Shown here: positions 1 to 11,482 of the stretch, in pieces
Layout: every line of letters begins with the position of its first letter
Position numbering within the stretch: the stretch's first letter is position 1
Assembly: GCF_015709525.1 (NCBI RefSeq)
Contig: NZ_JADNRA010000035.1
Location: forward strand, 62,001 to 126,000
Source of the DNA: Methylocystis sp. L43
GTDB taxonomy: Bacteria > Pseudomonadota > Alphaproteobacteria > Rhizobiales > Beijerinckiaceae
Reading direction: 5' to 3'
DNA: 64,000 nt
Made by a program: the position numbers and the translations under genes
Notes under the pieces: generated by a model
Told to the model about the DNA's origin: nothing
Databases searched by the model: none
The model's input: the letters and a program-made list of their open reading frames with translations, nothing else

Positions 1-754
1 GGGCGCGCCGATTTTCGGCGGCGTGGGTTGGAACCGCAAGTCCAACCTCAGCGGCGTGATCGGCGGCGGCCAGATCGGCTACAACTATCAATTCAATCCC
101 TGGTTCGTCGTCGGCGTGGAAACGGACTTCCAGGGCGCCGGAATTCAGAACACCACCAACGGTTGGGGCCCGGGCGTGACGACGCCTGGGATCGCCATCC
201 CGGGCGTGCTCTCAAGCGCTTATGCCGGCGCCGGTACCGTCAACAGCCGCGTCAATTGGTGGGGCACAGTCCGCGGCCGCGTCGGCGTCACGCCGTTCAT
301 GCCCAACCTGATGTTCTACGCCACGGGCGGCTTCGCTTACGGCCAATCCAGCAGCAACTTCAACTATGGATCGACGCGCGGCATCTCCGGCGCCATCCCC
401 TTCGGCCCGTTCGCCATCCCCTACAACATCACCTCGGGCGCCTTCGGCAGCGCGAGCTTCGACAACGTCAAGACCGGCTGGACCGTCGGCGGCGGTTTCG
501 AATATGCGCCGCTGATGTTCCCGAACTGGTCGTTCAAGCTGGAATATGACTATGTCGACCTCGGCCGCACGACCTTGACGACCCTTGGTCTGGGCACCAC
601 GACGTTTGCCATCGGACCGTTCGCCGCATCTGCGCCGTTCTTCAACAGCGCGACGACGAGCGTTCAGACACGCTTCCATGTGGCGCGCGTCGGCCTCAAC
701 TATCGGTTGAACTGGTTCAGCGCGCCGTCGGCGCCGGTGCTCGCCAAATATTGA
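1..754 (+). CDS. Omp25/Omp31-like outer-membrane beta-barrel protein (5' end cut off)
   Basis: The reading frame is open from the window edge, so the signal peptide and first strands are missing. The visible ~250 residues show the alternating aromatic/glycine pattern of an eight-stranded barrel, with motifs such as YNYQFNPWFVVGVE, GTVRGRVG and KTGWTVGGGFEY, and a terminal strand (RVGLNYRLNW) followed by a short tail ending in AKY. The same three motifs recur in the N-terminal half of the protein at 54098-55807, so the two are paralogues. Proteins of this family are abundant structural or porin-like proteins of the alphaproteobacterial outer membrane. The specific substrate cannot be told. A hairpin terminator follows at 791-820. 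Confidence 0.85.
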   Translation, partial: GAPIFGGVGWNRKSNLSGVIGGGQIGYNYQFNPWFVVGVETDFQGAGIQNTTNGWGPGVTTPGIAIPGVLSSAYAGAGTVNSRVNWWGTVRGRVGVTPFMPNLMFYATGGFAYGQSSSNFNYGSTRGISGAIPFGPFAIPYNITSGAFGSASFDNVKTGWTVGGGFEYAPLMFPNWSFKLEYDYVDLGRTTLTTLGLGTTTFAIGPFAASAPFFNSATTSVQTRFHVARVGLNYRLNWFSAPSAPVLAKY

Positions 755-790
755 GCCAACGGCAAAGCGGCAAACTCCACGCAAATAGAA

Positions 791-820
791 GCTCGGCCTT
801 TTGGCCGGGCTTTTCTTTTT
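791..820 (+). terminator. Rho-independent terminator after the Omp25-like gene
   Basis: An 8-bp stem (GCTCGGCC / GGCCGGGC, one G-T pair) with a TTTT loop is followed by TTTTCTTTTT. It starts 36 bases after the stop codon and separates the porin gene from the efflux operon. Confidence 0.8.
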
Positions 821-1007
821 AAAAACTGCGGCATGTGCGAAAGAGCCGAGAACCGCCGCATAGACCGGGTCAGCCAACTCCTTTAAAGAAAGATGAATCA
901 ACGCCGGGCGCGCGATATCCCCCTTGCGTCCGCGGCGGCCAATGGCTCGAGCGGCGCGCCAACGCCACGCCTTTCAGACCGCTCGTGACGGAGCTGACTT
1001 CGCGATC

Positions 1008-2207
1008 ATGACCCGTTATCGGTCCGTCCTGGTTCTTGCCGTTCTCGCGAGCCTGGCGATTGGCGCCGCGCTGCCGTCGCTCTTTGGCGCCATGCGCAGC
1101 CGCGTCTCGCCTGACCGCCAAAGCGAGGCGACTGAGCCCGGGCCCGCCGACGGCGAAGTTCGGCTTTCCGCCGCTCAGATCGAAGCGTCCAAGATCGCGA
1201 CGGCGAAGGTCGGCCCTGGCGTCATTACGCGCCGGATCACGGCGCCTGCCGCCGTCAAACCCGATCCGGACAAAATCGCGCGGGTCGCCGCCAAGGTCGC
1301 AGGCGTCGTCGAAGAGATGCGCAAGCGTCTGGGAGACCAGGTCGCGCGCGGCGAAATCATCGCGATTATCGACTCCCGCGAAGTGGCCGAAGCGAAAAGC
1401 GAGTATCTCGCCGCATCGGCGAATTTCGATCTGCAGAATGTGCTTTTTCAACGCGAAAAAGGGCTTTTCGAAAAGAAGATCACCGCAGAGCAGCTGTTTC
1501 TGAAAGCCAAAACCGTCTTCATGGAAGCCAAAGTGAAGCTCGATCTTGCGCGGCAGAAGCTCGCCGCGCTGGACATGAGCGAGCAGGAGATCGCCGCCCT
1601 GCCCTCTCAGCCCATCGCCGATCTTCGCCGCAAGGAGATCCACGCGCCGATCTCCGGGCGCGTCATCGAGCGTCTGGTCAGCGTCGGCCAGCCCGTCGGG
1701 GGGGAAGGTCAGGCGAAGGAACTCTACGTCATCGCAGATCTCTCTGTCGTAGAGGTCGAACTTGCGGTGCCTGCCGCCGATCTCGGCCTGTTGCGCGATG
1801 GCCAGGAGGTTCGGCTGCAAAACGCGGAAGGTCGCGGATTCGACGGCAAGATCACTTATGTCAACGCGCTCATCACGCGCGAGACGCGTTCGGGCCAAGT
1901 CCTCGCGCGCTTTGCGAACCCCGATTTCGCACTGCGGCCGGGCAGCCTGCTGGAAGCGGATATCTCGCTCAAGGAGACCCGGGTGAAGCTCGAGGCTCCG
2001 CGCTCGGCGGTGATGATCATCGACGGCAAGCCCAACGTCTTCGTTCGCACGACTGAGGGCTTTGCCAAGCGCGAAATCGAGTTGGGACGTGGCGATGATG
2101 ACTCGGTCGAGGTCGTCGACGGCCTGAAGGAAGGGGAGGAGATCGCCGTTTCTAACGTCTTTCTGCTGAAGGCCGAGCTCGGAAAACAGAGCATCCCGGA
2201 GGAATGA
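1008..2207 (+). CDS. RND efflux periplasmic adaptor (HlyD/CusB family)
   Basis: The 399-residue product begins MTRYRSVLVLAVLAS, a single N-terminal membrane anchor. It then shows the adaptor order: a lipoyl half (about 85-115), a long alpha-helical hairpin (about 125-200), the second lipoyl half with HAPISGRVIERLVSVGQPV, a beta-barrel domain and a membrane-proximal C-terminus. It would bridge the inner-membrane pump encoded next (2290-5508) and the TolC-like channel at 5511-6917. The ATG at 1008 was chosen because the hydrophobic anchor follows it at once; in-frame starts at 924 and 942 would add only an Arg-rich leader. No Met- or His-rich metal-binding tail is seen, so the metal is not predictable from this subunit. 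Confidence 0.9.
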   Translation: MTRYRSVLVLAVLASLAIGAALPSLFGAMRSRVSPDRQSEATEPGPADGEVRLSAAQIEASKIATAKVGPGVITRRITAPAAVKPDPDKIARVAAKVAGVVEEMRKRLGDQVARGEIIAIIDSREVAEAKSEYLAASANFDLQNVLFQREKGLFEKKITAEQLFLKAKTVFMEAKVKLDLARQKLAALDMSEQEIAALPSQPIADLRRKEIHAPISGRVIERLVSVGQPVGGEGQAKELYVIADLSVVEVELAVPAADLGLLRDGQEVRLQNAEGRGFDGKITYVNALITRETRSGQVLARFANPDFALRPGSLLEADISLKETRVKLEAPRSAVMIIDGKPNVFVRTTEGFAKREIELGRGDDDSVEVVDGLKEGEEIAVSNVFLLKAELGKQSIPEE

Positions 2208-2289
2208 TGCGCGCGGACGGCCTTTTGTTCTCGTTTCCGTCGATTCAACCGGGCGCCTCTAATGCGCCTTCGACCGCCAGTTGCCGTCG

Positions 2290-5200
2290 ATGATCAAGAA
2301 TCTCATCGCCTTCTCGGTCCGAAGCCGGTGGCTCGTGGTGTTGATGACAGCGCTCGCCGTGCCGCTTGGCGTCTGGTCGCTCTTGCGATTGCCGATCGAC
2401 GCCGTGCCGGACATCACGAATAACCAAGTTCAGATCAACGCCTTCGGACCGGCGCTTTCCGCCTTCGAGATCGAAAAACAAGTCACCTATCCGATCGAGA
2501 ACGCCATCGCGGGAATACCTGGGCTCGAATATACCCGTTCGCTTTCCCGCAACGGCTTCGCCCAGGTGACCGCCGTCTTCGGCGACAGCGTCGATATTTA
2601 TTTCGCCCGCCAACAGGTGGGCGAACGCCTCACGCTCGCCAAGGAGTATTTTCCACCCGGCGTAGAGTCGCATATGGGCCCGGTCGCCACCGGGCTTTCA
2701 GAGATCTACATGTGGTCGGTCGCCTACACGCCGAGAGGCGGGGATGAACCGGCGCCGGAAGGAAAGCCGGGCTGGCAGAGCAATGGCGATTATCTGACGC
2801 CGGAGGGGCAGAGACTTCGCAACTTGGTCGAAATGAACGCCTATCTGCGGACGGTGCAAGATTGGATCATCCGGCCTTTGTTGCGCACCGTGCCCGGCGT
2901 CGCCGGCGTCGACTCGCTTGGCGGCTACGTCAAGGAATATCACGTTCAGCCCGACCCCGCGAAAATCTTCGCTCTCGGACTGTCCTTCGCCGATCTCGCC
3001 GGCATTATCGAGCGCAATAACATCAGCCGCGGCGCAGGCTACGTCGAGCGCAATGGCGAGGGCCTCGTCGTGCGTAGTCCGGGGCGGCTCGAGTCCATGG
3101 ACGACATCGCCAAGGTCGTCGTGTCGACGAGAGGCGGCACCCCCGTGCGCGTCGAGGATATCGCGGAGGTGGGCGTCGGACGCGAGCTGCGCGTGGGCAG
3201 CGCCAGCATGAACGGCGAAGAAGTGGTGATCGGCACCGCGCTGATGCTGATCGGCGCCAACAGTCGTGAAGTGTCGGGCGCCGTCAATGCGAAGATGAAC
3301 GAGATTCGCCGGCTGCTGCCGCCCGGCGTCGAAGTGCGCACGATCTTAAACCGCACCGTGCTCGTCAACGCTACGATCAAAACGGTCGCCCTGAATCTTG
3401 TTGAGGGCGCCGCGCTCGTCATCCTCGTGCTCTTTGTCATGCTCGACAATTTTCGCGCGGCGCTCGTGACGGCGATGGTCATACCGCTGACGATGCTGCT
3501 GCTGGGCATAGGCATGCATGTCGGAAAGATCAGCGCCAATCTGATGAGTCTCGGCGCGCTCGATTTCGGGTTGATCGCCGACGGGGCCATCATTGTCACC
3601 GAGAACTGCCTGCGCCGTCTTTCGCAGCGTCAGAGCGCCTTGGGCCGCGCGCTCACGCTGGAAGAACGGCTGACGACCGTGATCGACTCGGCGGTCGAGA
3701 TGCGACGGCCGACCGTCTACGGCCAGGCGATCATCATCCTCGTCTATGTGCCGATCCTGACCTTTTCAGGGGTCGAAGGCAAAATGTTCCATCCGATGGC
3801 GATGACCGTCATCATGGCGCTCGCCTCCGAGTTCGTCCTGTCGCTGACGTTCTTTCCGGCGATGATCGCCATTGCGCTTTCAGGTCGCGTGCGCGAATCC
3901 GAAAACGTCGTCGTGAGCGTCCTCAAGCGCGCATATGAACCCATTTTGAAATGGGCGATGGCTGCGCCTTTGAAGCCGATCGCGCTGGGCGCGGGCGCCT
4001 TCGTCCTCGCGGCGCTTCTCTACTTGACGCTGGGCGAAGAGTTCGTGCCGACGCTCGACGAAAAAAACCTCGCGATGCAGGCGAACCGAATTCCCAGCGC
4101 GTCGCTGACGCAGGCGCAGGCGATGCAGTTCGAGATCGAGAGCGCGCTACGCAGTTTTCCCGAAGTCGACTATGTCTTCTCCAAGACCGGCACGGCCGAG
4201 ATCGCGACCGATCCCATGCCGCCAAACCTGACCGACACATTCATCATGTTGAAGCCGCGCGACAAATGGCCCAACCCAGGCCTCGACAAGGCGGCGCTGA
4301 TTCAAAAATTGGAGGCGCGGCTCGCGCAACTGCCGGGCAACGCCTATGAGTTCTCGCAGCCCATTCAATTGCGCTTCAACGAATTGCTCGCCGGCGTGCG
4401 CGGCGACATCGCCGTAAAAGTGTTTGGCGAAGACTTTAACGTCATGTTGAAGGCTGCCAATCAGATCGCCGGCATTCTCAATTCGATCAAGGGCGCGAGC
4501 GACGTCAAGGTCGAACAAGTGGCCGGATTGCCGATTCTCGATGTCGCCGTCAACAAGGGCGCGATTGCGCGGCTTGGCCTCAGCGTCGCCGCCGTGCAGG
4601 ACGTGATCGGCGCGGCGATCGGCGGACAAAGGGCTGGAGTGGTGTTCGAGGGCGATCGCCGCTTCCCTATTGTCGTCCGGCTGCAAGACAATTTGCGCGA
4701 GGACGCGCAGGCTTTGGAGTCCATTCCCGTCGCGCTTCCCGGAGCGGCGAACGACAACGCGCCGGTCGTGCTGCTGAAGCAGGTGGCGAAATTTTCCATC
4801 CAGGACGGCCAGAACCAGATTTCGCGGGAAAACGGCCATCGCCGCGTCGTGGTCACCGCCAATGTGCGCGGCCGCGACATCGCGTCCGTCGTCGATGAGG
4901 CGCGGGCGAAAATCGAGTCAAAAGTTATCCTGCCGCCCGGCTACTGGATTGCCTGGGGCGGCCAGTTCGAGAATCTCGCGGCGGCGCGCACGCGTTTGAT
5001 GTTCGTCGTGCCGATCTGCTTTTTCCTCATTCTTCTGCTGCTCTACTCCTCGCTCGGCTCGGCGCGTGACGCGCTGCTGGTGTTCACCGCGGTGCCGCTG
5101 GCGCTTTCCGGCGGCGTCGCCGCGCTGTGGCTGCGCGGCATGCCCATGTCGGTCTCGGCCGCTGTCGGCTTCATCGCGCTCTCGGGCGTCGCTGTGCTGA

Positions 5201-5508
5201 ACGGCCTCGTCATGCGCACCTATATTTCGCAGTTGATCGCAGGCGGCATGGCCGAACGCCAGGCGATCTTCAAAGGCGCCATGACGCGACTGCGCCCTGT
5301 CGTGATGACGGCCCTTGTCGCCTCGCTCGGATTTCTGCCGATGGCGCTTGCCACGAGTACCGGAGCCGAAGTGCAAAAGCCGATCGCGACAGTCGTCATC
5401 GGCGGCCTGATCAGCGCCACGCTTCTCACTCTTGTCGTTCTGCCGGCCCTTTACGCGTTCTTTTGTCGCTCGCCAGAGTCAGCTTCCGCGCAACAAAGCG
5501 GGGGCTGA
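2290..5508 (+). CDS. Heavy-metal efflux RND transporter (CzcA/CusA type)
   Basis: The 1072-residue protein has the RND plan: one N-terminal helix, a large periplasmic loop, helices 2-6, a second large loop and helices 8-12. In helix 4, LGALDFGLIADGAIIVTEN places D425, D431 and E438 with the same spacing as the proton-relay acids D402, D408 and E415 of CzcA. This D-F-G-x3-D-G signature marks the metal-exporting HME branch rather than drug exporters. The pump would export a divalent or monovalent heavy metal in exchange for protons; which metal is not resolved. The ATG at 2290 is preferred to the TTG at 2281. It lies 82 bases after the adaptor and 2 bases before the TolC-like gene, clearly one operon. 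Confidence 0.93.
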   Translation: MIKNLIAFSVRSRWLVVLMTALAVPLGVWSLLRLPIDAVPDITNNQVQINAFGPALSAFEIEKQVTYPIENAIAGIPGLEYTRSLSRNGFAQVTAVFGDSVDIYFARQQVGERLTLAKEYFPPGVESHMGPVATGLSEIYMWSVAYTPRGGDEPAPEGKPGWQSNGDYLTPEGQRLRNLVEMNAYLRTVQDWIIRPLLRTVPGVAGVDSLGGYVKEYHVQPDPAKIFALGLSFADLAGIIERNNISRGAGYVERNGEGLVVRSPGRLESMDDIAKVVVSTRGGTPVRVEDIAEVGVGRELRVGSASMNGEEVVIGTALMLIGANSREVSGAVNAKMNEIRRLLPPGVEVRTILNRTVLVNATIKTVALNLVEGAALVILVLFVMLDNFRAALVTAMVIPLTMLLLGIGMHVGKISANLMSLGALDFGLIADGAIIVTENCLRRLSQRQSALGRALTLEERLTTVIDSAVEMRRPTVYGQAIIILVYVPILTFSGVEGKMFHPMAMTVIMALASEFVLSLTFFPAMIAIALSGRVRESENVVVSVLKRAYEPILKWAMAAPLKPIALGAGAFVLAALLYLTLGEEFVPTLDEKNLAMQANRIPSASLTQAQAMQFEIESALRSFPEVDYVFSKTGTAEIATDPMPPNLTDTFIMLKPRDKWPNPGLDKAALIQKLEARLAQLPGNAYEFSQPIQLRFNELLAGVRGDIAVKVFGEDFNVMLKAANQIAGILNSIKGASDVKVEQVAGLPILDVAVNKGAIARLGLSVAAVQDVIGAAIGGQRAGVVFEGDRRFPIVVRLQDNLREDAQALESIPVALPGAANDNAPVVLLKQVAKFSIQDGQNQISRENGHRRVVVTANVRGRDIASVVDEARAKIESKVILPPGYWIAWGGQFENLAAARTRLMFVVPICFFLILLLLYSSLGSARDALLVFTAVPLALSGGVAALWLRGMPMSVSAAVGFIALSGVAVLNGLVMRTYISQLIAGGMAERQAIFKGAMTRLRPVVMTALVASLGFLPMALATSTGAEVQKPIATVVIGGLISATLLTLVVLPALYAFFCRSPESASAQQSGG

Positions 5509-5510
5509 CC

Positions 5511-6917
5511 GTGAGCGTGCGCGGCGTCGCCTCGGTCCTGATCTGCTTCATTCTGAGCGGCGGCGCGTCCCACGCCGAAACCTTGATGGGCGCGATGTGT
5601 CGCGCCTACAACGCCAATCCGCAGCTCAACGCCGGCAGAGCGGAGCTGCGCGCGATTGATGAGAATGTGCCGCAGGCGCAGGCCGGCATGAGGCCGCGCA
5701 TTACGGGCGACGGCTACCTCGGCGTCCAGCGCAATCGCTATATCACGCAACAACGAGACGTCGATCTCAACGACCCCACCCTCTCAGCCCGCACGAAGAG
5801 CATCCAAAACGGCGGCAGCGTTCCTCGCTCCGCCACTTTGACCATCGAGCAGCCGATTTTCGACGGCTTCAAGGCGCGAAACGAAACGCGCGCGGCGGAA
5901 TCGGGCGTATTCGCCGGACGCGAACGTTTGCGCCTCACCGAGCAACAGGTCTTATTTGATGCCGTCGCCGCTTATATGAACGTCTTGCGCGACACGGCGG
6001 CGCTCAAACTTCAGGAGAGCAATGTCGCCGTTCTGAAGGAGCAATTGCGCCAGACGCGGGAGCGCTATCAGTACGGACAGATCACCTTGACGGATGTCGC
6101 GCAGGTCGAGGCGCGGCTCGCGGGCGGAAAATCTCTTGCCGGCGCCGCGCGCGCGACGCTCGACGCCAGCATCGGCGTCTATCGCAAAACGGTCGGCGTC
6201 GAGCCGACGAAGCTCGCGCCGGGCGCGCCGATCGACCGATTGCTGCCGAAGTCGCGCGAAGAAGCGGAACGCATCGCGCAACACGAACATCCGTTCATCC
6301 TCGCGGCCCTTCACGAGGCCGACGTCGCCGATCTCGACATCAAGGCGCTCGAAGCCGACTTCATGCCCAAACTATCAATCGTCGGCGACGTTTTTACGCA
6401 GACCGACATCGCGGGCATTGGCAATCGCAACATCGGGGCCAAGCTCGGAGGCCATCTCAGCGTGCCGATTTACGAGGGCGGCCTGACGTCCTCCCGCGTG
6501 CGGCAGGCGAAGGAGACCGCCGGCCAGCGCCGGTTTGACGCCGACGTCGCGCGCGCCGAGGTTCTCTCGCTCGTGCGCGCCTATTGGGGCGCGCTGCAGG
6601 CGGCGAAAACTCAGATTTCAGCAGCGCAAACGCAGATCGCCGCGGCCGAGCGCGCGCTTTACGGCATAAGAGAAGAAGCCAAGGCGGGTCAGCGGACGAC
6701 GCTCGAAATTCTTATCGCGCAGCAAGAGCTGCTCTACGCCCGCATCGCGCTCGTCTTCGCTCAGCGCGATCGCGTCGTCGCCTCCTATGCCGTGCTCTCT
6801 TCGCTCGGGCGGCTTTCTTCGGCCTGGCTTGGCCTTACGCCAAACGGCTATGATCCTGCGATTCACTTCGAGCAGGTGAAGGATCTCTGGGGCGACCCGA
6901 CCACGCCCGACCGCTAA
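5511..6917 (+). CDS. TolC-family outer-membrane efflux channel
   Basis: The 468-residue protein starts at a GTG two bases after the pump gene's stop codon. A signal peptide of about 22 residues ends near GGASHA. The remainder shows two copies of the outer-membrane-efflux repeat, rich in long Ala/Gln/Arg helices, with the typical TLTIEQPIFDGFKARNE and LSVPIYEGGLTSSRVRQAKE segments where the strands enter the helices. It supplies the outer-membrane exit duct for the RND pump encoded just upstream. Its length is normal for the type-I-secretion/TolC subgroup. A 113-bp repeat element starts 38 bases after the stop. Confidence 0.92.
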   Translation: MSVRGVASVLICFILSGGASHAETLMGAMCRAYNANPQLNAGRAELRAIDENVPQAQAGMRPRITGDGYLGVQRNRYITQQRDVDLNDPTLSARTKSIQNGGSVPRSATLTIEQPIFDGFKARNETRAAESGVFAGRERLRLTEQQVLFDAVAAYMNVLRDTAALKLQESNVAVLKEQLRQTRERYQYGQITLTDVAQVEARLAGGKSLAGAARATLDASIGVYRKTVGVEPTKLAPGAPIDRLLPKSREEAERIAQHEHPFILAALHEADVADLDIKALEADFMPKLSIVGDVFTQTDIAGIGNRNIGAKLGGHLSVPIYEGGLTSSRVRQAKETAGQRRFDADVARAEVLSLVRAYWGALQAAKTQISAAQTQIAAAERALYGIREEAKAGQRTTLEILIAQQELLYARIALVFAQRDRVVASYAVLSSLGRLSSAWLGLTPNGYDPAIHFEQVKDLWGDPTTPDR

Positions 6918-6954
6918 GATTTACGACGCGTCGCGAATGCTGCGATAAGATGCG

Positions 6955-7067
6955 AGAGCGCTTCCCGATCACATGGAATCATGTGATCGATAAGGAATCG
7001 CTCAAAATCAAAACATTGGAGCAGGTTCTCGTCGAAAAAGTCTGTCAACTTTTTCGGAACCTGCTCT
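6955..7067 (+). repeat. 113-bp inverted-end repeat element, copy 1
   Basis: It begins AGAGCGCTTCCCGATCAC and ends GGAACCTGCTCT, so the ends are AGAGC/GCTCT inverted. Inside are a perfect palindrome (GATCACATG-GAAT-CATGTGATC) and a long hairpin: GAGCAGGTTC and GAAAAAGT on one arm, ACTTTTTC and GAACCTGCTC on the other. Three further copies lie at 35628, 39254 and 43175. This copy sits between the TolC-like gene and a downstream secreted-protein gene on the same strand. Confidence 0.9.
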
Positions 7068-7130
7068 AAAGTTTAAAAAACGGACGCGCCCTGGGCGGCG
7101 GAAATCATAAAGGTTGAGGGAGAGGACATC

Positions 7131-7610
7131 ATGCGAGGCGCTTTCACAACATTCGCCGTTGCGATGCTGCTGGCGTTGCTACCGGCGATCCCGGCCAATG
7201 CTTTTTGCATGTTCGGCTGCAATCCGACTGAAGCGCATGCGCGGCAGATTTTCGAGAACTTGCTGAAGCAGCGCGTCGACAAGCCGTTCAAGATCGTCGA
7301 GTTCAAACAGACGATGACCGAGCGCCTTGAGATGCACGCCACCGGAGAAAAGGGCTACGAAATCTTCTTCAATGCGCGGGTCGAGTTTCCGGAAGGCGCA
7401 AATCTCGAATGCAAAGCTGACGAGGCTGGAAAGTTTCCCGAGGGCTGTTCGCCGAGCAACCATTATGTGACTGCGCCGCGCAGTTCCGATCCCCCGGGCA
7501 AGCAATATATCGCGCCCGGCTCAACGGTTCTGTTCGATGAGGAATATCGCTTTTATGAAGCGGGCAGCGGCTGGAAAGGCCCGGACGGGAAGGTCTATAC
7601 GGTCGATTGA
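7131..7610 (+). CDS. Secreted protein of unknown function
   Basis: The 159-residue product has a clear signal peptide (about 24 residues, cut near PANA-FC), and GAGAGGAC precedes the ATG as ribosome-binding site. The mature part has four cysteines (two near the new N-terminus in FCMFGC, one in LECKADE, one in EGCSP), suggesting disulfides in the periplasm. No family is recognised. It lies downstream of a repeat element and converges with the small cysteine-rich genes; hairpins at 7620-7680 separate them. The promoter would lie in or after the repeat element. Confidence 0.75.
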   Translation: MRGAFTTFAVAMLLALLPAIPANAFCMFGCNPTEAHARQIFENLLKQRVDKPFKIVEFKQTMTERLEMHATGEKGYEIFFNARVEFPEGANLECKADEAGKFPEGCSPSNHYVTAPRSSDPPGKQYIAPGSTVLFDEEYRFYEAGSGWKGPDGKVYTVD

Positions 7611-7618
7611 TAAAAAAA

Positions 7619-7680
7619 CGGGCGCGCAGTGAATGCGCGCCCCGTCTCTACCGACCTCGCTCGCGAGGCTCGGGTTTTTT
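7619..7680. terminator. Two convergent hairpin terminators
   Basis: The first hairpin, GGGCGCGC-AGTGAAT-GCGCGCCC (7620-7642), reads into a T-run only on the minus strand and so fits the minus-strand gene at 7679-7915. The second, with stem core CCTCGC-TC-GCGAGG, is followed by TTTTTT at about 7675-7680 on the plus strand and fits the gene ending at 7610. Confidence 0.75.
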
Positions 7681-7915
7681 ATTCCTTGGTGTTCTGCGGA
7701 CAGCCGCAGGCGGCGTCGCAGGCCTTCTTGTTGGCGGCAAGCTCAGCTTTATTGGAGCCGTAATTCATCTTGCGGGCCAGATACTCGTCGTCGCATTTCT
7801 CGGCGCATTTGGCCTGCTTGTCTTCGTCCGCTTTATGGACGTCGCAATCTGCGAAGGCCGGGCTGATCATGCCGACGACGAGCGCCGCCGCCGTCACAAT
7901 GGCGAAATTCCTCAT
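7679..7915 (-). CDS. Small secreted six-cysteine protein, paralogue A (CX3C-X24-CX3CGC)
   Basis: The 78-residue product has a signal peptide ending near SPAFA-DC and a mature part of about 55 residues. Its cysteines are C24, C37, C41, C66, C70 and C72: two CX3C motifs exactly 24 residues apart, the second extended to CGC, in a charged, helix-prone background (AEKCDDEYLARKM, ANKKACDAACGCP). This suggests a disulfide-stapled helical hairpin or a metal-binding site in the periplasm. AAGGA lies well placed before the ATG. It is paralogous to the gene at 8245-8526 on the same strand. The function is unknown; binding of copper or another metal is only a guess. Confidence 0.8.
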   Translation of the reverse strand: MRNFAIVTAAALVVGMISPAFADCDVHKADEDKQAKCAEKCDDEYLARKMNYGSNKAELAANKKACDAACGCPQNTKE

Positions 7916-8244
7916 ATGGTCGTTTCCTTCCCTTACCCATTCAGGGCGTTTAGACTGCGCTTGCGCTCGACCCCTCCCGCCTTGGAACAGCAACGGCCGC
8001 ACATAACGCAATGAGCGGCGGGACGATGTCGTATGTGGCCTCTCATGTCAATTGCGCGCCACTGGCGCCATGTCTCAAGCCGCTTCGCCGGTCTATGGCG
8101 CGGTTCGCGAAAATCGTCTTGTTTCCATGTTCTTGATGAACACGAAGACGCGGCGTGACGGTTCCTGCGTTTGATCGGCGCAACGCGAAAAGGGCGCGCG
8201 ATCGCTCGCGCGCCCTAGTACCGCTGTACGAACCAATGAGACTG
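7916..8244. other. Gap between the two cysteine-rich genes
   Basis: It holds the upstream region of the gene at 7679-7915 and, at 8192-8215, the terminator of the gene at 8245-8526. The separate terminator suggests the two paralogues are separate transcripts. No further gene is seen here. Confidence 0.6.
8188..8215 (-). terminator. Hairpin terminator after cysteine-rich paralogue B
   Basis: GGGCGCGCGA and its near-perfect complement form a very GC-rich stem. On the minus strand it is followed by TTTTCG. Confidence 0.7.
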
Positions 8245-8526
8245 TTAAAGGCCCTTCGAGTTCTCCGGGCAGCCGCACTTTTCGTCGCACGCTTTCTTGG
8301 CGGACTTGATCTTGCTCATGTCCGCCGTCCAGCCCTGCTGGTCCTTGAGATAGGCGTCCTCGCATTTGCTGGCGCAAACGGCCTGATCGTCTTCAGCGTG
8401 CGTGTCGCAGCTGATGCGCGTCGCCTGGCTCGGTGCGCGCGAACCGACGCCGGCGTCGAAGGCGAACGACGGCGCGGTCGTCGCCAGAAACAGGGCGGCG
8501 GCCGCCGTAAGGGCGTATTTATTCAT
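8245..8526 (-). CDS. Small secreted six-cysteine protein, paralogue B (CX3C-X24-CX3CGC)
   Basis: The 93-residue product has a signal peptide of about 22 residues ending PSFA-FD. The mature part carries C40, C51, C55, C80, C84 and C86. The spacing CX3C-X24-CX3CGC is identical to paralogue A, and short blocks match (CD-H-ED-Q, KCED-YL, KKACD-KCGCPEN). The first cysteine is 10 residues before the first CX3C, against 12 in paralogue A. GAGGAAAA precedes the ATG as ribosome-binding site. Conserved spacing with otherwise divergent sequence argues that the cysteine framework is the functional part. No named family is recognised. Confidence 0.8.
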   Translation of the reverse strand: MNKYALTAAAALFLATTAPSFAFDAGVGSRAPSQATRISCDTHAEDDQAVCASKCEDAYLKDQQGWTADMSKIKSAKKACDEKCGCPENSKGL

Positions 8527-8678
8527 ATGCTGATTTTCCTCTTCTTCGCGTCGTGAGCTTTTTTGTTTTTGTAGAGCGCTGCGTTGAAGACATTGCAACC
8601 GCAACGGCTCGAATCCAACGCAAAGCACAGCAACGCTGTCGGAGGACCTCGACTGAGTCAATGGTTTTTTGTCCAGAT

Positions 8679-11390
<2,712 letters not shown>

Positions 11391-11482
11391 GGAAGGGTCC
11401 TTGCGGCGCGGGAAGGCGGAATCTTTCTAGAAAATTCCATGCCATGGGGGCAAATAGAAAAGACGGGAGCAAAATCGACCCG

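Noticed and set aside
870-1898. Long minus-strand open frame (342 residues) opposite the efflux adaptor
   Set aside because: Arg/Asp/His-rich composition without domain motifs; it exists only because GC-rich coding DNA lacks stop codons on the other strand.
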